From NCBI GenBank assembly GCA_024686335.1, contig JAILCI010000050.1:1-40542 (forward strand): a stretch of 40,542 bases of DNA, given 5' to 3'. The stretch is from Bacteroidales bacterium (lineage in GTDB: Bacteria; Bacteroidota; Bacteroidia; Bacteroidales; WCHB1-69). Of the stretch, positions 8,677 to 15,586 are shown piece after piece. Every line of letters starts with the position of its first letter. Position 1 is the first letter of the stretch. The notes under the pieces were generated by a model that saw only the letters and a list, made by a program, of their open reading frames with translations, did no database searches and had not been told where the DNA came from. A program made the translations under genes and the position numbers.

Positions 8677-8707
8677 TCGCATGGAGATCTGACTAATCTC
8701 CATGCGA
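8677..8707. terminator. 12-bp perfect inverted repeat between two lipoprotein genes
   Basis: Arms TCGCATGGAGAT (8677-8688) and ATCTCCATGCGA (8696-8707) are perfectly complementary with a 7-nt loop, 14 nt after the flavodoxin stop. There is no T-tract directly after the stem, so this may be a processing or stabilising hairpin, a protein site, or a non-canonical terminator. Confidence 0.5.
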
Positions 8708-8748
8708 AACATACTAGATCTTTTAATTAAAAAATTGATTTCCATAGC

Positions 8749-9255
8749 ATGAAACGAGTCTTATTTATGGCAGTTTGCGGGTTGTCACTCGTACTGTCCA
8801 GTTGTGGCAGCCAGCAAGCAAAAAATACTGAAAATGCTTCTGTTTCTACACCTGGCGCAGAAAAACAGCAAACGGTGAAGAGTATTCCGTATGTTGAAGC
8901 AGATAACTATTTCTTCCGCAATGATGCTACGATACCATCTAATCCGAAAATTAATACCAAGGAAGAATTTGATGCTCTCTTTGGTATGGCAAGGGTGATG
9001 GGTGACGACGGTATACCTACACCTATTGACTTCAATCGTCAATTTGTGATTGCCGTAGTTCATCCGGTTACGAAAGGAGGTGTTGAATTGGATGATGAGA
9101 GACTGCTCGACGATGGACAGACTTTGACTTTCGAATACAGCGTGGATCAAGAAGATATAGAACGCAGTTTCGAGATACAGCCTATCTTGCTAGTCATCGT
9201 TGACCGCAAGTATGAACGCAAAAATGTGGTGTTAAAAGAGGTTGCCGACTATTAA
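8749..9255 (+). CDS. Small lipoprotein, possibly PrcB-C-like
   Basis: 168 residues with a lipoprotein signal (VLSSC, Cys19) and a Gln/Asn/Thr-rich linker to about residue 45. A compact mostly-beta domain follows. The segment KEEFDALFG...FNRQFVIAVVHPVTKGGVEL loosely resembles the PrcB_C domain ('E-F-..LF..DF....VIAV...GGY.I'), but the match is weak and function is unknown. It is probably envelope-located. Its last two codons and stop are shared, palindromically, with the convergent thioesterase gene. Confidence 0.75.
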   Translation: MKRVLFMAVCGLSLVLSSCGSQQAKNTENASVSTPGAEKQQTVKSIPYVEADNYFFRNDATIPSNPKINTKEEFDALFGMARVMGDDGIPTPIDFNRQFVIAVVHPVTKGGVELDDERLLDDGQTLTFEYSVDQEDIERSFEIQPILLVIVDRKYERKNVVLKEVADY

Positions 9256-9260
9256 TAGTC
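9247..9260. repeat. 14-bp palindrome spanning both stop codons of convergent genes
   Basis: GACTATTAATAGTC is a perfect palindrome. On each strand it encodes Asp-Tyr-stop, the last two residues of both convergent proteins, with the two TAA codons overlapping by 2 nt (9253-9254). Confidence 0.8.
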
Positions 9261-10034
9261 ACGGCTGATTGTCTCCGATACGTCGGAGAGCTCACCCCAT
9301 GGTTCCCAACGGGAATAGATCTCAGCGACTGCTACTCCAGCTCCGTTTGTTAGTACGTGTACGTACTCACCATCACTGATTTTTTTCAGAGTGCAAGTCA
9401 TTGTGTCATCAAGATAAGTCTCTCGCAACCAGTGAATAACAAAGTGTTTAGTTCTGTTTGTTGCCAAGAATTCCGGAGTTGCCGTCAGCATGGCGATGCT
9501 CAGATAGCTGCGGTTGTTGACATGTCCGTTGAAGTCGAGGTCCAGCATATTGACTTTATGGCTGACCTGCATAAGTTGTTCGCCCTCGCTGGGGAATCTC
9601 ATCTTCTTATGGGTTTCCGTCATCATCTCCGGAACAACTGTAATACGGTCAAAATAGGGATCGATACGTTCCAGACGATGGGTTTCGGAATTGATGAGGC
9701 ACCAACAGCTGCTGCCCTGACCGATGAGTTCTCCAGTGCGAACTTTGTGAAAACAGAAATCGGAATATATTCTCAACGGAGTCAGTTCGCTAACCCACAT
9801 GGTGACATCAATTTCCTCAGTCCAGAAGACCTCTACAGGATTTATTTTCATCTCCAATTCATTGATTATGAATAGTTTATTTTCCTTTACAAGGTCAAAA
9901 GCGGCCATGTGTATTTTGCCAAAATAGCGAGCAAAAGTATCTTGGAAGAAGAGAAGAAAAGCATTTTGGCTGATACGATATTGGTTGTCCATTTCGTTAG
10001 CCGTCACAGTGTAGCGTTGAGTAAATTTTTCCAT
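9252..10034 (-). CDS. Acyl-ACP thioesterase (FatA/FatB-like, double hotdog)
   Basis: 260 residues with two hotdog domains. The N-terminal domain (about 1-135) starts with RYTVTANEMD and includes the hotdog helix DTFARYFGKIHMAAFDL. The C-terminal domain carries DLDFNGHVNNRSY (167-177), the Asp/Asn-His signature of plant and bacterial acyl-ACP thioesterases. It should hydrolyse acyl-ACP to free fatty acid and ACP in the cytoplasm, trimming or releasing products of type II fatty acid synthesis. It is monocistronic, convergent with the lipoprotein gene, and divergent from the YdeI-like gene across a GC-rich island. No clear -7 element was found. Confidence 0.9.
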   Translation of the reverse strand: MEKFTQRYTVTANEMDNQYRISQNAFLLFFQDTFARYFGKIHMAAFDLVKENKLFIINELEMKINPVEVFWTEEIDVTMWVSELTPLRIYSDFCFHKVRTGELIGQGSSCWCLINSETHRLERIDPYFDRITVVPEMMTETHKKMRFPSEGEQLMQVSHKVNMLDLDFNGHVNNRSYLSIAMLTATPEFLATNRTKHFVIHWLRETYLDDTMTCTLKKISDGEYVHVLTNGAGVAVAEIYSRWEPWGELSDVSETISRDY

Positions 10035-10332
10035 TATTCAGTTTTAATAAGAAGACTTTTTATAACGAAGTTTTTACCGAATTATTACTTATAGCATCAT
10101 TTTTTAAAGGGTCTATATACCGGATGGCATCATATACTTGCTGATAGCGTTTTTTGAGGAAGGCAAGGGCTTTATGGCAGGGTAAACGCAAGCGCCTTTG
10201 CACGCCGCTGTTGGAGGCCGGCCATTCACACCGCGTCCGCACCGCATGTCGGCCTGCCCGCCCGCGTGCTCTAGGGGCAGACACCTCGCTAAATCATCAG
10301 GTTTTTTCGTATCTTTGCATCATATTTGGTGA
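10035..10332. other. Divergent intergenic region with a GC-rich island
   Basis: This 298-nt gap is AT-rich at both ends but has a strongly GC-rich core; by hand count, 59 of 80 bases in 10201-10280 are G or C. Nested inverted repeats occur in the core: GCACGC (10200-10205) with GCGTGC (10264-10269), and AGGCCG (10215-10220) with CGGCCT (10250-10255). A GTG-initiated minus-strand frame of 74 codons (10060-10284) crosses it. Its N-terminal half is Arg-rich, as GC-rich DNA translates, while the C-terminal half looks more protein-like. I do not call it a gene. The core could be a dispersed repeat or a structured RNA. Confidence 0.5.
10310..10317 (+). promoter_or_regulatory. -7 element TATCTTTG
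   Basis: Perfect TAnnTTTG only 15 nt before the ATG at 10333, giving a very short leader. Confidence 0.65.
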
Positions 10333-10905
10333 ATGTCAAGGAACAATATCTTATCGGTTAAAAATCGTGCTGAATTTCGCGAATGGTTATCGCTTCATCA
10401 TGCTGATGAAAGCGAATGCTGGGTTTCTATAAAACGTGGTAATCCATTGGATGACAGTCAGTTTTATTATCTGGACGCTGTAGAAGAAGCATTATGTTTT
10501 GGCTGGATTGACAGTACTCAAGCTCTTGTAGACGGTTCTCTGATACAACGTTTCTCACCCAGGAGAAAAGGTAGTCCGTGGACCGAGTTGAACAAGGAGC
10601 GCGTGCGTCGATTGGAGAAGTTGGGGCTCATGACGGATGCAGGAAGAGTTGTTTTGCCGGATTTAGGACAAAGAAGTTTTAAAGTTGATTCAGATGTGGA
10701 AAAAGCCTTGAAAGAGAGTAGGGTATGGTCGAAATTCAAAAGATTTCCCGAACTATACCAGCGAATCAGGGCTTATAATGTCATCTTCTACAAAAAACGT
10801 AATGCCCAAGCATACGAAAAGGCTCTCAAACATCTTATAGAAGAGACTCGTAAAGAGAAGATGTTCGGAGAGTGGAATGATTACGGGAGGTTGTTGGATT
10901 ATTAA
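10333..10905 (+). CDS. YdeI/OmpD-associated family protein
   Basis: 190 residues. The N-terminal part has the YdeI signature LDAVEEALCFGWIDSTQALVDGSLIQRFSPRRKGSPWTELNKERV (about 48-93). The rest is helical and charged, with a C-terminal Lys/Arg/Glu-rich segment resembling the OmdA extension. These cytoplasmic proteins are often annotated as bacteriocin- or peptide-resistance related, but the biochemical role is unproven. The gene has its own promoter and stands as a single unit before the NifX-like gene, which also has its own. Confidence 0.85.
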   Translation: MSRNNILSVKNRAEFREWLSLHHADESECWVSIKRGNPLDDSQFYYLDAVEEALCFGWIDSTQALVDGSLIQRFSPRRKGSPWTELNKERVRRLEKLGLMTDAGRVVLPDLGQRSFKVDSDVEKALKESRVWSKFKRFPELYQRIRAYNVIFYKKRNAQAYEKALKHLIEETRKEKMFGEWNDYGRLLDY

Positions 10906-10923
10906 TATTAGAAGAAAAAAGAG

Positions 10924-10931
10924 TATCTTTG
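10924..10931 (+). promoter_or_regulatory. -7 element TATCTTTG
   Basis: Perfect TAnnTTTG 56 nt before the NifX/NafY-like ATG at 10988. Confidence 0.6.
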
Positions 10932-10987
10932 CCGTTTGTTAGGAGTTTATCATTTCTATTTTTCTTTTTAACTAAATAATCTATTTA

Positions 10988-11368
10988 ATGAATATGAAAC
11001 CGAATCAGAAAATTGCTATTCCTACTTGCGAAGGAAATTTATGGCCTCATTTTGGAAAGGCTCCTCAAGTAACTTTTGTCACCGTTGAGAACAGCGTAGT
11101 GAAGGAAACCGTTGTCAAGGACGCTCCTGAACACGAGCATGGTGCAATGCCACGTTTTATGGCTGCAGAAGGCTGTACAGACGTGATTTGTGGCGGTCTT
11201 GGTCAGGGCGCCATTCAAATGATTAAACAACTGGGAATGGAACTCCATGCCGGAGCTCCTGAACTGCCCGTAGAAAAGGTCCTCTCCATGTATCTCGACG
11301 GCACTCTCGAATATGGCGACAGCACCTGTCATCACGACGCTTGCGACGGACATCACCATCACGAGTAA
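10988..11368 (+). CDS. NifX/NafY-family (dinitrogenase iron-molybdenum cofactor-binding) protein
   Basis: 126 residues with the single-domain NifX/NafY/YjeA fold: IAIPTCEGNLWPHFGKAPQVTFV at the start, then a DVICGGLGQGAIQMIKQLGMELHAG core. Stand-alone members in anaerobes bind Fe-S or Fe-Mo species and are not evidence for nitrogen fixation; no nif genes are present. The C-terminal tail is rich in His, Cys and Asp (CHHDACDGHHHHE), a plausible metal-binding tail. It is cytoplasmic. Its neighbourhood with Hcp and several ISF flavoproteins fits a role in metal or Fe-S handling, but this is inference. Confidence 0.88.
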   Translation: MNMKPNQKIAIPTCEGNLWPHFGKAPQVTFVTVENSVVKETVVKDAPEHEHGAMPRFMAAEGCTDVICGGLGQGAIQMIKQLGMELHAGAPELPVEKVLSMYLDGTLEYGDSTCHHDACDGHHHHE

Positions 11369-11412
11369 GAACGTATTGCCACACTTTTCATTGAATAATT
11401 CAATCAGACAAA

Positions 11413-12327
11413 ATGCTAGAGCGTTCCAATCATAAAATATCTTTCTTAAACAAGAGATTTTTCGGAATTTTTATCGTTGGCATTTTATTAATTTGCAATA
11501 ACCTGGATGCACAAAATGTGACTACCTTTCCTTTGATGAGCAAAGGTAGTCACATCTTTTTCACTGCCAGTATTGATGGCGAACCTGTTGAGATTATGCT
11601 CGAATCAGGACTGCCCGCTTTCCTCATCGAAGAGAAATTTTACGAACAACATCTGAAGAAAACAGACATCCCGTTTGAACCTTCTCAAGCTAAAATTAAT
11701 CTCTTCCATGATTCATATAGTATCTTACTCCGTGCAAACGGCAAGATCAACATCGGGGAGTCTGTTTATGAAGGGCCCATTTATATTCTGAAGGATTTCA
11801 ACGATTTGAGACTCCCCATCCAATACCTCAAAGATGCTAAAACAAACAAAGCCGTCGTGGAGATAGATCTTCCAGAGAAACGTATGTCAATTGGAGAGGA
11901 TGGTATTGAATCGACTCATTATCAGAAATTTAAGTTTTCTTATAACGAGAAAGGAATGCCAACTATTCGTACTGTCTTACTCCTAACTACTGCCCGTGGA
12001 GAAGCTAAACTGAAAGGGGATTTCATATTGGATTTTGGCAATCCGATGTTTCTCTTTATGATGCGACAGCACAAGAGCTTGGAGAAGGCTGTCAAAAAAG
12101 GAGATGTCGAGCTTAAAGATGCCTACAACAATGAAGGAGTACTGGTCGCACAAGGCATCTATGCTGTGAAGCTCTCTTTAGCAGGACGTGATTACAGCGA
12201 CATCCCCATTGGAGTGACCGACAAGATGGAGACAATCAATCAATTGGGACTATTAGGAATACCGTTTTTCAGTACACCTGTCGTTTTTGATTTTGACAAA
12301 AAGGTATTGAGGGTTTATGAAAACTAG
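11413..12327 (+). CDS. Exported retropepsin-fold protein with degenerate catalytic motifs
   Basis: 304 residues with an N-terminal hydrophobic signal or anchor (about 14-34, ending in DAQ). The layout follows the two-lobed aspartyl proteases of Bacteroidota. The first active-site motif reads LESGLP (Glu64-Ser-Gly) instead of DSG, and the second reads LDFGNP (Asp207-Phe-Gly). It ends in GLLGIPFFSTPVVFDFDKKVLRVYEN, the usual C-terminal strand. It resembles the intact protease at 2529 but lacks a PDZ domain. With Asp replaced by Glu and Ser/Thr by Phe it may be inactive or a binding pseudoenzyme. The last 11 nt overlap the DUF3781 gene, so translation is probably coupled. Confidence 0.78.
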   Translation: MLERSNHKISFLNKRFFGIFIVGILLICNNLDAQNVTTFPLMSKGSHIFFTASIDGEPVEIMLESGLPAFLIEEKFYEQHLKKTDIPFEPSQAKINLFHDSYSILLRANGKINIGESVYEGPIYILKDFNDLRLPIQYLKDAKTNKAVVEIDLPEKRMSIGEDGIESTHYQKFKFSYNEKGMPTIRTVLLLTTARGEAKLKGDFILDFGNPMFLFMMRQHKSLEKAVKKGDVELKDAYNNEGVLVAQGIYAVKLSLAGRDYSDIPIGVTDKMETINQLGLLGIPFFSTPVVFDFDKKVLRVYEN

Positions 12328-12601
12328 TCATAACACTATAAACGAAAAAGAGATCCTTCTCTCCAATCTCGACAAGCTTCATACCACGTCGTTAGGTGTA
12401 GAAAGAATACAGCGGAATCTAGCTTTGGGCAATATTGATGTTGTTGAACTCTGCAAAAGGAAAATAGAGTCTCCTGATTGTACTGTTTCACGTTGCGGCA
12501 AGAATTGGTATTGCGAGACTGACGGGATGCTCTTTACTGTCAATGCTAGCAGTTATACAATAATAACGGCGAAGCTTTTGCCTGCAAATTTAAGGAAGTA
12601 A
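12317..12601 (+). CDS. DUF3781 family protein
   Basis: 94 residues matching my recollection of DUF3781: LDKLHTTSLGVERIQRNLAL near the start, DVVELCKRKI in the middle, and KNWYCETDGMLFTVNASSYTIITAK at the end. It is small, soluble and of unknown function. The start ATG overlaps the end of the degenerate protease by 11 nt in another frame. A radical SAM gene begins 76 nt downstream. Confidence 0.8.
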   Translation: MKTSHNTINEKEILLSNLDKLHTTSLGVERIQRNLALGNIDVVELCKRKIESPDCTVSRCGKNWYCETDGMLFTVNASSYTIITAKLLPANLRK

Positions 12602-12647
12602 AATTGGTTTCATTAGAGGTAATCGTCTTCCCTGAGATATAAAATTT

Positions 12648-12655
12648 TATCTTTA
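12648..12655 (+). promoter_or_regulatory. Near-consensus -7 element TATCTTTA
   Basis: One mismatch to TAnnTTTG (final G to A), 22 nt before the radical SAM ATG at 12678. A weaker call than the others. Confidence 0.35.
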
Positions 12656-12677
12656 CAGCCGAAAGGAAAATTGCATA

Positions 12678-13565
12678 ATGAAAATACAAGATATTGAAGT
12701 AAAGTCTGTTATGACAAAGTCCAACCTGCCGGTTTCGGACTTCTCGGTCAATCCGTACGTGGGATGTGCTCATGCCTGCAAGTATTGTTACGCTTCGTTT
12801 ATGAAGCGATTCACGAATCATCCTGAGCCGTGGGGTGATTTTATTGACGTGAAACACTGGCCTGATATCAAGAATCCCAAGAAATATGCCGGCAAAGAGG
12901 CCTTTTTCGGATCTGTAACAGACTGTTATCAGCCATGTGAGGCCAAATACAAACGTACTCGCGCTTTGCTGGAGCAGTTGGCTGGCAGTGGCATCAAGGT
13001 CAGTATAGCCACAAAAAGCGATCTGGTATTGCGTGATCTTGATCTCATCAAGACTTTTCCCGACGCCCGCGTGTCGTGGAGTATCAACACCCTTGATGAG
13101 GAGTTCCGGAAAGCGATGGACCGTGGCGTGAGCATTGAACGTCGATTGGAGGCGATGCGTCAGTTCTATGAAGCCGGTGTGCAGACCACATGCTTTATCT
13201 CGCCCATCTTTCCTGGTATCACGGATGTGGAAGCCATTATCCAAAGGGCCAAAGGATTTTGTAATCTAGTTTGGTTGGAAAACCTCAACCTGCGCGGAGA
13301 CTATCGTGGACGCATCCTCGACTGGATAGACGAAAACCACCCGGAATTAAACAGTCTGTATCGCGATATCTATGCGAAAAAAAACCGTACCTATTGGAGT
13401 GAACTAGATGCTGACCTTCGGATCTTCTGTGCTAAAGAAAACTTGCCTTATCTTCGTAATGATGACAGTCGTCGGGCCAAACATTGTGAACCGCCTGTAG
13501 TGGTCAACTACTTCTATCACGAGGAGATTACAGCATCGGCCCTTCGCGCATCACGTCGATGCTAA
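12678..13565 (+). CDS. Radical SAM protein, SplB-like / 'rSAM mobile pair protein B' type
   Basis: 295 residues. The radical SAM cluster motif is CX3CX2C (C30, C34, C37) in VNPYVGCAHACKYCYASFM. The flanking KSVMTKSNLP and MKRFTNHPEPWGDFIDVK segments match, from memory, the family annotated as radical SAM mobile pair protein B, part of the broader SplB (COG1533) group. It binds [4Fe-4S] and S-adenosylmethionine; the substrate is unknown. The usual partner (mobile pair protein A) is not adjacent; the upstream neighbour is DUF3781 and downstream is an ICMT-like membrane protein. It is cytoplasmic. Confidence 0.85.
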   Translation: MKIQDIEVKSVMTKSNLPVSDFSVNPYVGCAHACKYCYASFMKRFTNHPEPWGDFIDVKHWPDIKNPKKYAGKEAFFGSVTDCYQPCEAKYKRTRALLEQLAGSGIKVSIATKSDLVLRDLDLIKTFPDARVSWSINTLDEEFRKAMDRGVSIERRLEAMRQFYEAGVQTTCFISPIFPGITDVEAIIQRAKGFCNLVWLENLNLRGDYRGRILDWIDENHPELNSLYRDIYAKKNRTYWSELDADLRIFCAKENLPYLRNDDSRRAKHCEPPVVVNYFYHEEITASALRASRRC

Positions 13566-13626
13566 AACTGCATTCTTGTACCAGTGATATTCAACTTGAA
13601 GAAACAGTTCTATTAATAAAAGAAAT

Positions 13627-14298
13627 ATGACCAGCAAATTTATCCTACAAGCCTTATCGAAATTTCTCCTCGGAGTAATCGTCATAGGAGTCCTACTTTT
13701 TGTGTCTGCAGGTTCTTTCCATTATTGGCAAGGCTGGCTGCTGATGGGAATACTGTTTGTCCCCATGTTTATTGCTGGTTTGATATTGATGGTTAAAAAT
13801 CCGGAATTGCTCCAAAAACGATTGAATGCCAAAGAGGATCAGAAAGAACAGAAGCTTGTAGTTGCTTTTAGCGGCCTCCTGTTTGTCGCTTCTTTCGTAA
13901 TGGCCGGTCTGAACTGGCATTATCAATGGCTAATGCTCCCAAATTGGGTTGTGTGGTTGGCTTCGGCACTATTTCTGCTCTCATACCTCATGTATGCAGA
14001 GGTCTTACATGAAAACACTTATCTGTCACGGACTGTAGAGGTTCAGGAAAATCAGAAAGTCATTGACACAGGACTGTACGGAATTGTCAGACACCCTATG
14101 TACACGGCTACCACCTTATTGTTTCTGACGATGCCACTTGTATTGGGCTCATTATATTCATTTTTGATAATGCTCCTCTATATCCCTCTTATAGCCAAAC
14201 GTATACGCAATGAGGAGACCGTTTTGGAAGAGGGTCTCGAAGGTTATAAGGAGTACAAGCAAAAGGTGAAATATAAGGTGATACCGTATGTGTGGTAA
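13627..14298 (+). CDS. Isoprenylcysteine carboxyl methyltransferase (ICMT/PEMT)-like membrane protein
   Basis: 223 residues with about five membrane segments (roughly 7-28, 33-55, 80-98, 103-122, 158-186). The C-terminal half has the PEMT/ICMT SAM-binding signature GLYGIVRHPMYTATTLLFLTMPL and a terminal RIRNEETVLEEGLEGYKEYKQKVKYKVIPYVW. Bacterial members are presumed SAM-dependent methyltransferases of lipids or small molecules; the substrate is unknown. The stop overlaps the next start by 11 nt (14288-14298), implying co-translation with the TIGR02757 gene. A second, shorter paralogue lies at 34544. Confidence 0.85.
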   Translation: MTSKFILQALSKFLLGVIVIGVLLFVSAGSFHYWQGWLLMGILFVPMFIAGLILMVKNPELLQKRLNAKEDQKEQKLVVAFSGLLFVASFVMAGLNWHYQWLMLPNWVVWLASALFLLSYLMYAEVLHENTYLSRTVEVQENQKVIDTGLYGIVRHPMYTATTLLFLTMPLVLGSLYSFLIMLLYIPLIAKRIRNEETVLEEGLEGYKEYKQKVKYKVIPYVW

Positions 14299-15058
14299 AA
14301 AACGTGAATATCCGTTAGCAGATACCCTTATCCGCTATGCTCGTCTATACGAGACCACGGATTTCCTCAATGGAGACCCATCTTGGTTTATGCACCAGGT
14401 TGAAGGTCGGGAGAATCAGGAGACAATGGCTTTCCTCGCTTCCTGCTTGAGCTATGGCAATCGCAAGCAGTTTATGCCCAAAATTCAGCAACTGCTTGAT
14501 TATTCGAGAGGTGAGGTTTACAAGTGGGTAAGAGAAAGTGGGTTTAATAAACAATTCCAACCGGATGATAAAAGCTGTTTTTATCGTCTTTTCACCTATG
14601 GCACCATGTGCAACTTCCTTGTCGCATACCAGCAATTGTTGAAAGAGTATGGAACCCTCGGTGAATATATCCGTCGAAACGCCACGGATGGTATGAGCGC
14701 GTTAATTGCTATCAGTCAATATTTTAGCTATAAAGGAATTTGTGTGGTGGTGCCCAAGAATGCGCAGTCGGCGTGCAAGCGCGTATGCATGTTTCTGCGC
14801 TGGATGGTGCGTGACAATTCTCCTGTGGACTTAGGCCTCTGGGCAGACTTTATCGATCGTCGGACACTCATCATGCCACTCGATACGCACGTGGTCTCCG
14901 AAGCTATACGCTTGGGCCTTCTCAAGAGTAAAAGCACTACGATGAGTGCCGCTGTCAGACTTACCGAGACTCTTGCCAAAATCTTCCCCGACGACCCACT
15001 AAAAGGCGATTTTGCGCTGTTTGGATATAGCATTAATCACCCTTCTTCTCGTTCATAA
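14288..15058 (+). CDS. TIGR02757 (DUF2400) family protein
   Basis: 256 residues, the normal length for this family. Recognisable blocks are ADTLIRYARLYETTDFLNGDP, TMAFLASCLSYGNRKQFMPKI, CFYRLFTYGTMCNFLVAYQQL, KRVCMFLRWMVRDNSPVDLGLW and IMPLDTHVVSEAIRLGL. The family is predicted to be helical with similarity to HhH-GPD base-excision glycosylases, but no activity is established. The start ATG overlaps the upstream methyltransferase. Its 3' end overlaps the convergent GNAT gene by 26 nt. Confidence 0.88.
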   Translation: MCGKKREYPLADTLIRYARLYETTDFLNGDPSWFMHQVEGRENQETMAFLASCLSYGNRKQFMPKIQQLLDYSRGEVYKWVRESGFNKQFQPDDKSCFYRLFTYGTMCNFLVAYQQLLKEYGTLGEYIRRNATDGMSALIAISQYFSYKGICVVVPKNAQSACKRVCMFLRWMVRDNSPVDLGLWADFIDRRTLIMPLDTHVVSEAIRLGLLKSKSTTMSAAVRLTETLAKIFPDDPLKGDFALFGYSINHPSSRS

Positions 15059-15584
15059 CCTTCCGGAAAAGGAACATCTCGTCGTCCTCTTCGGATTCTG
15101 AATCATTCGTGTTGCGATGATATCTGTTGAAATACTCCACAATGTGAAAACCACAACGGTTGACATAGAAATGGATGTTCCGCTTCTCAAAATAGGGCGT
15201 ACAGGTCTCCCAGACGTTAACATCAGGGTGCAGTTTTTCTATCTGGCTCCATGCCGCATAGCCGATGCCTCTGCTATGGCTCTCAGGGTTTACGAATAGC
15301 AGTTCCAAATCGCCTTTGTGGTTTTCCTCATCAATGGCAATAACCGCACCACCAACTTTCTCCCCGTCCAATAGAATCCGATAGGCTATGGCGTTTTCAC
15401 CGTCAATAGAAGCCTCAATGGTGTCACGTGATATGATTTCGTCATCGGCCTCGAAATGGTCGTCACGCATCCCAAATTCTTGCGTTGCACCATACAAAAA
15501 GGCCCTTTGGTTGTCAGTGATGAACTGTTCGCGGTCGTCGGACTGCAAATGAACAAGACTGATGTTAAGGGGTTGTTTATTCAT
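15033..15584 (-). CDS. GNAT-family N-acetyltransferase, last gene of the efflux operon
   Basis: 183 residues with a GNAT core: AYRILLDGEKVGGAVIAIDEENHKGDLELLFVNPESHSRGIGYAAWSQIEKLHP. The acetyl-CoA loop is SRGIGYAA, and a later FEKRNIHFYVNRCGFHIVEYF block is typical of small-molecule acetyltransferases. The start is ATG 15584; the in-frame TTG at 15599 overlaps the TolC-like gene. It begins 2 nt after the TolC-like stop, so it is part of the RND operon. Acetylating a compound also exported by the pump would be consistent, but that is inference. Confidence 0.85.
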   Translation of the reverse strand: MNKQPLNISLVHLQSDDREQFITDNQRAFLYGATQEFGMRDDHFEADDEIISRDTIEASIDGENAIAYRILLDGEKVGGAVIAIDEENHKGDLELLFVNPESHSRGIGYAAWSQIEKLHPDVNVWETCTPYFEKRNIHFYVNRCGFHIVEYFNRYHRNTNDSESEEDDEMFLFRKVMNEKKGD

Positions 15585-15586
15585 TT

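Noticed and set aside
10060-10284. 74-codon GTG-initiated minus-strand frame in the GC-rich island
   Set aside because: Its first half is Arg-rich as expected from GC-rich DNA and no promoter is seen; the C-terminal half looks more protein-like, so a gene remnant is possible but unsupported.
10988-11368. NifX/NafY-like gene as evidence for nitrogen fixation
   Set aside because: Stand-alone members of this family are widespread in anaerobes and no nif structural genes are present.
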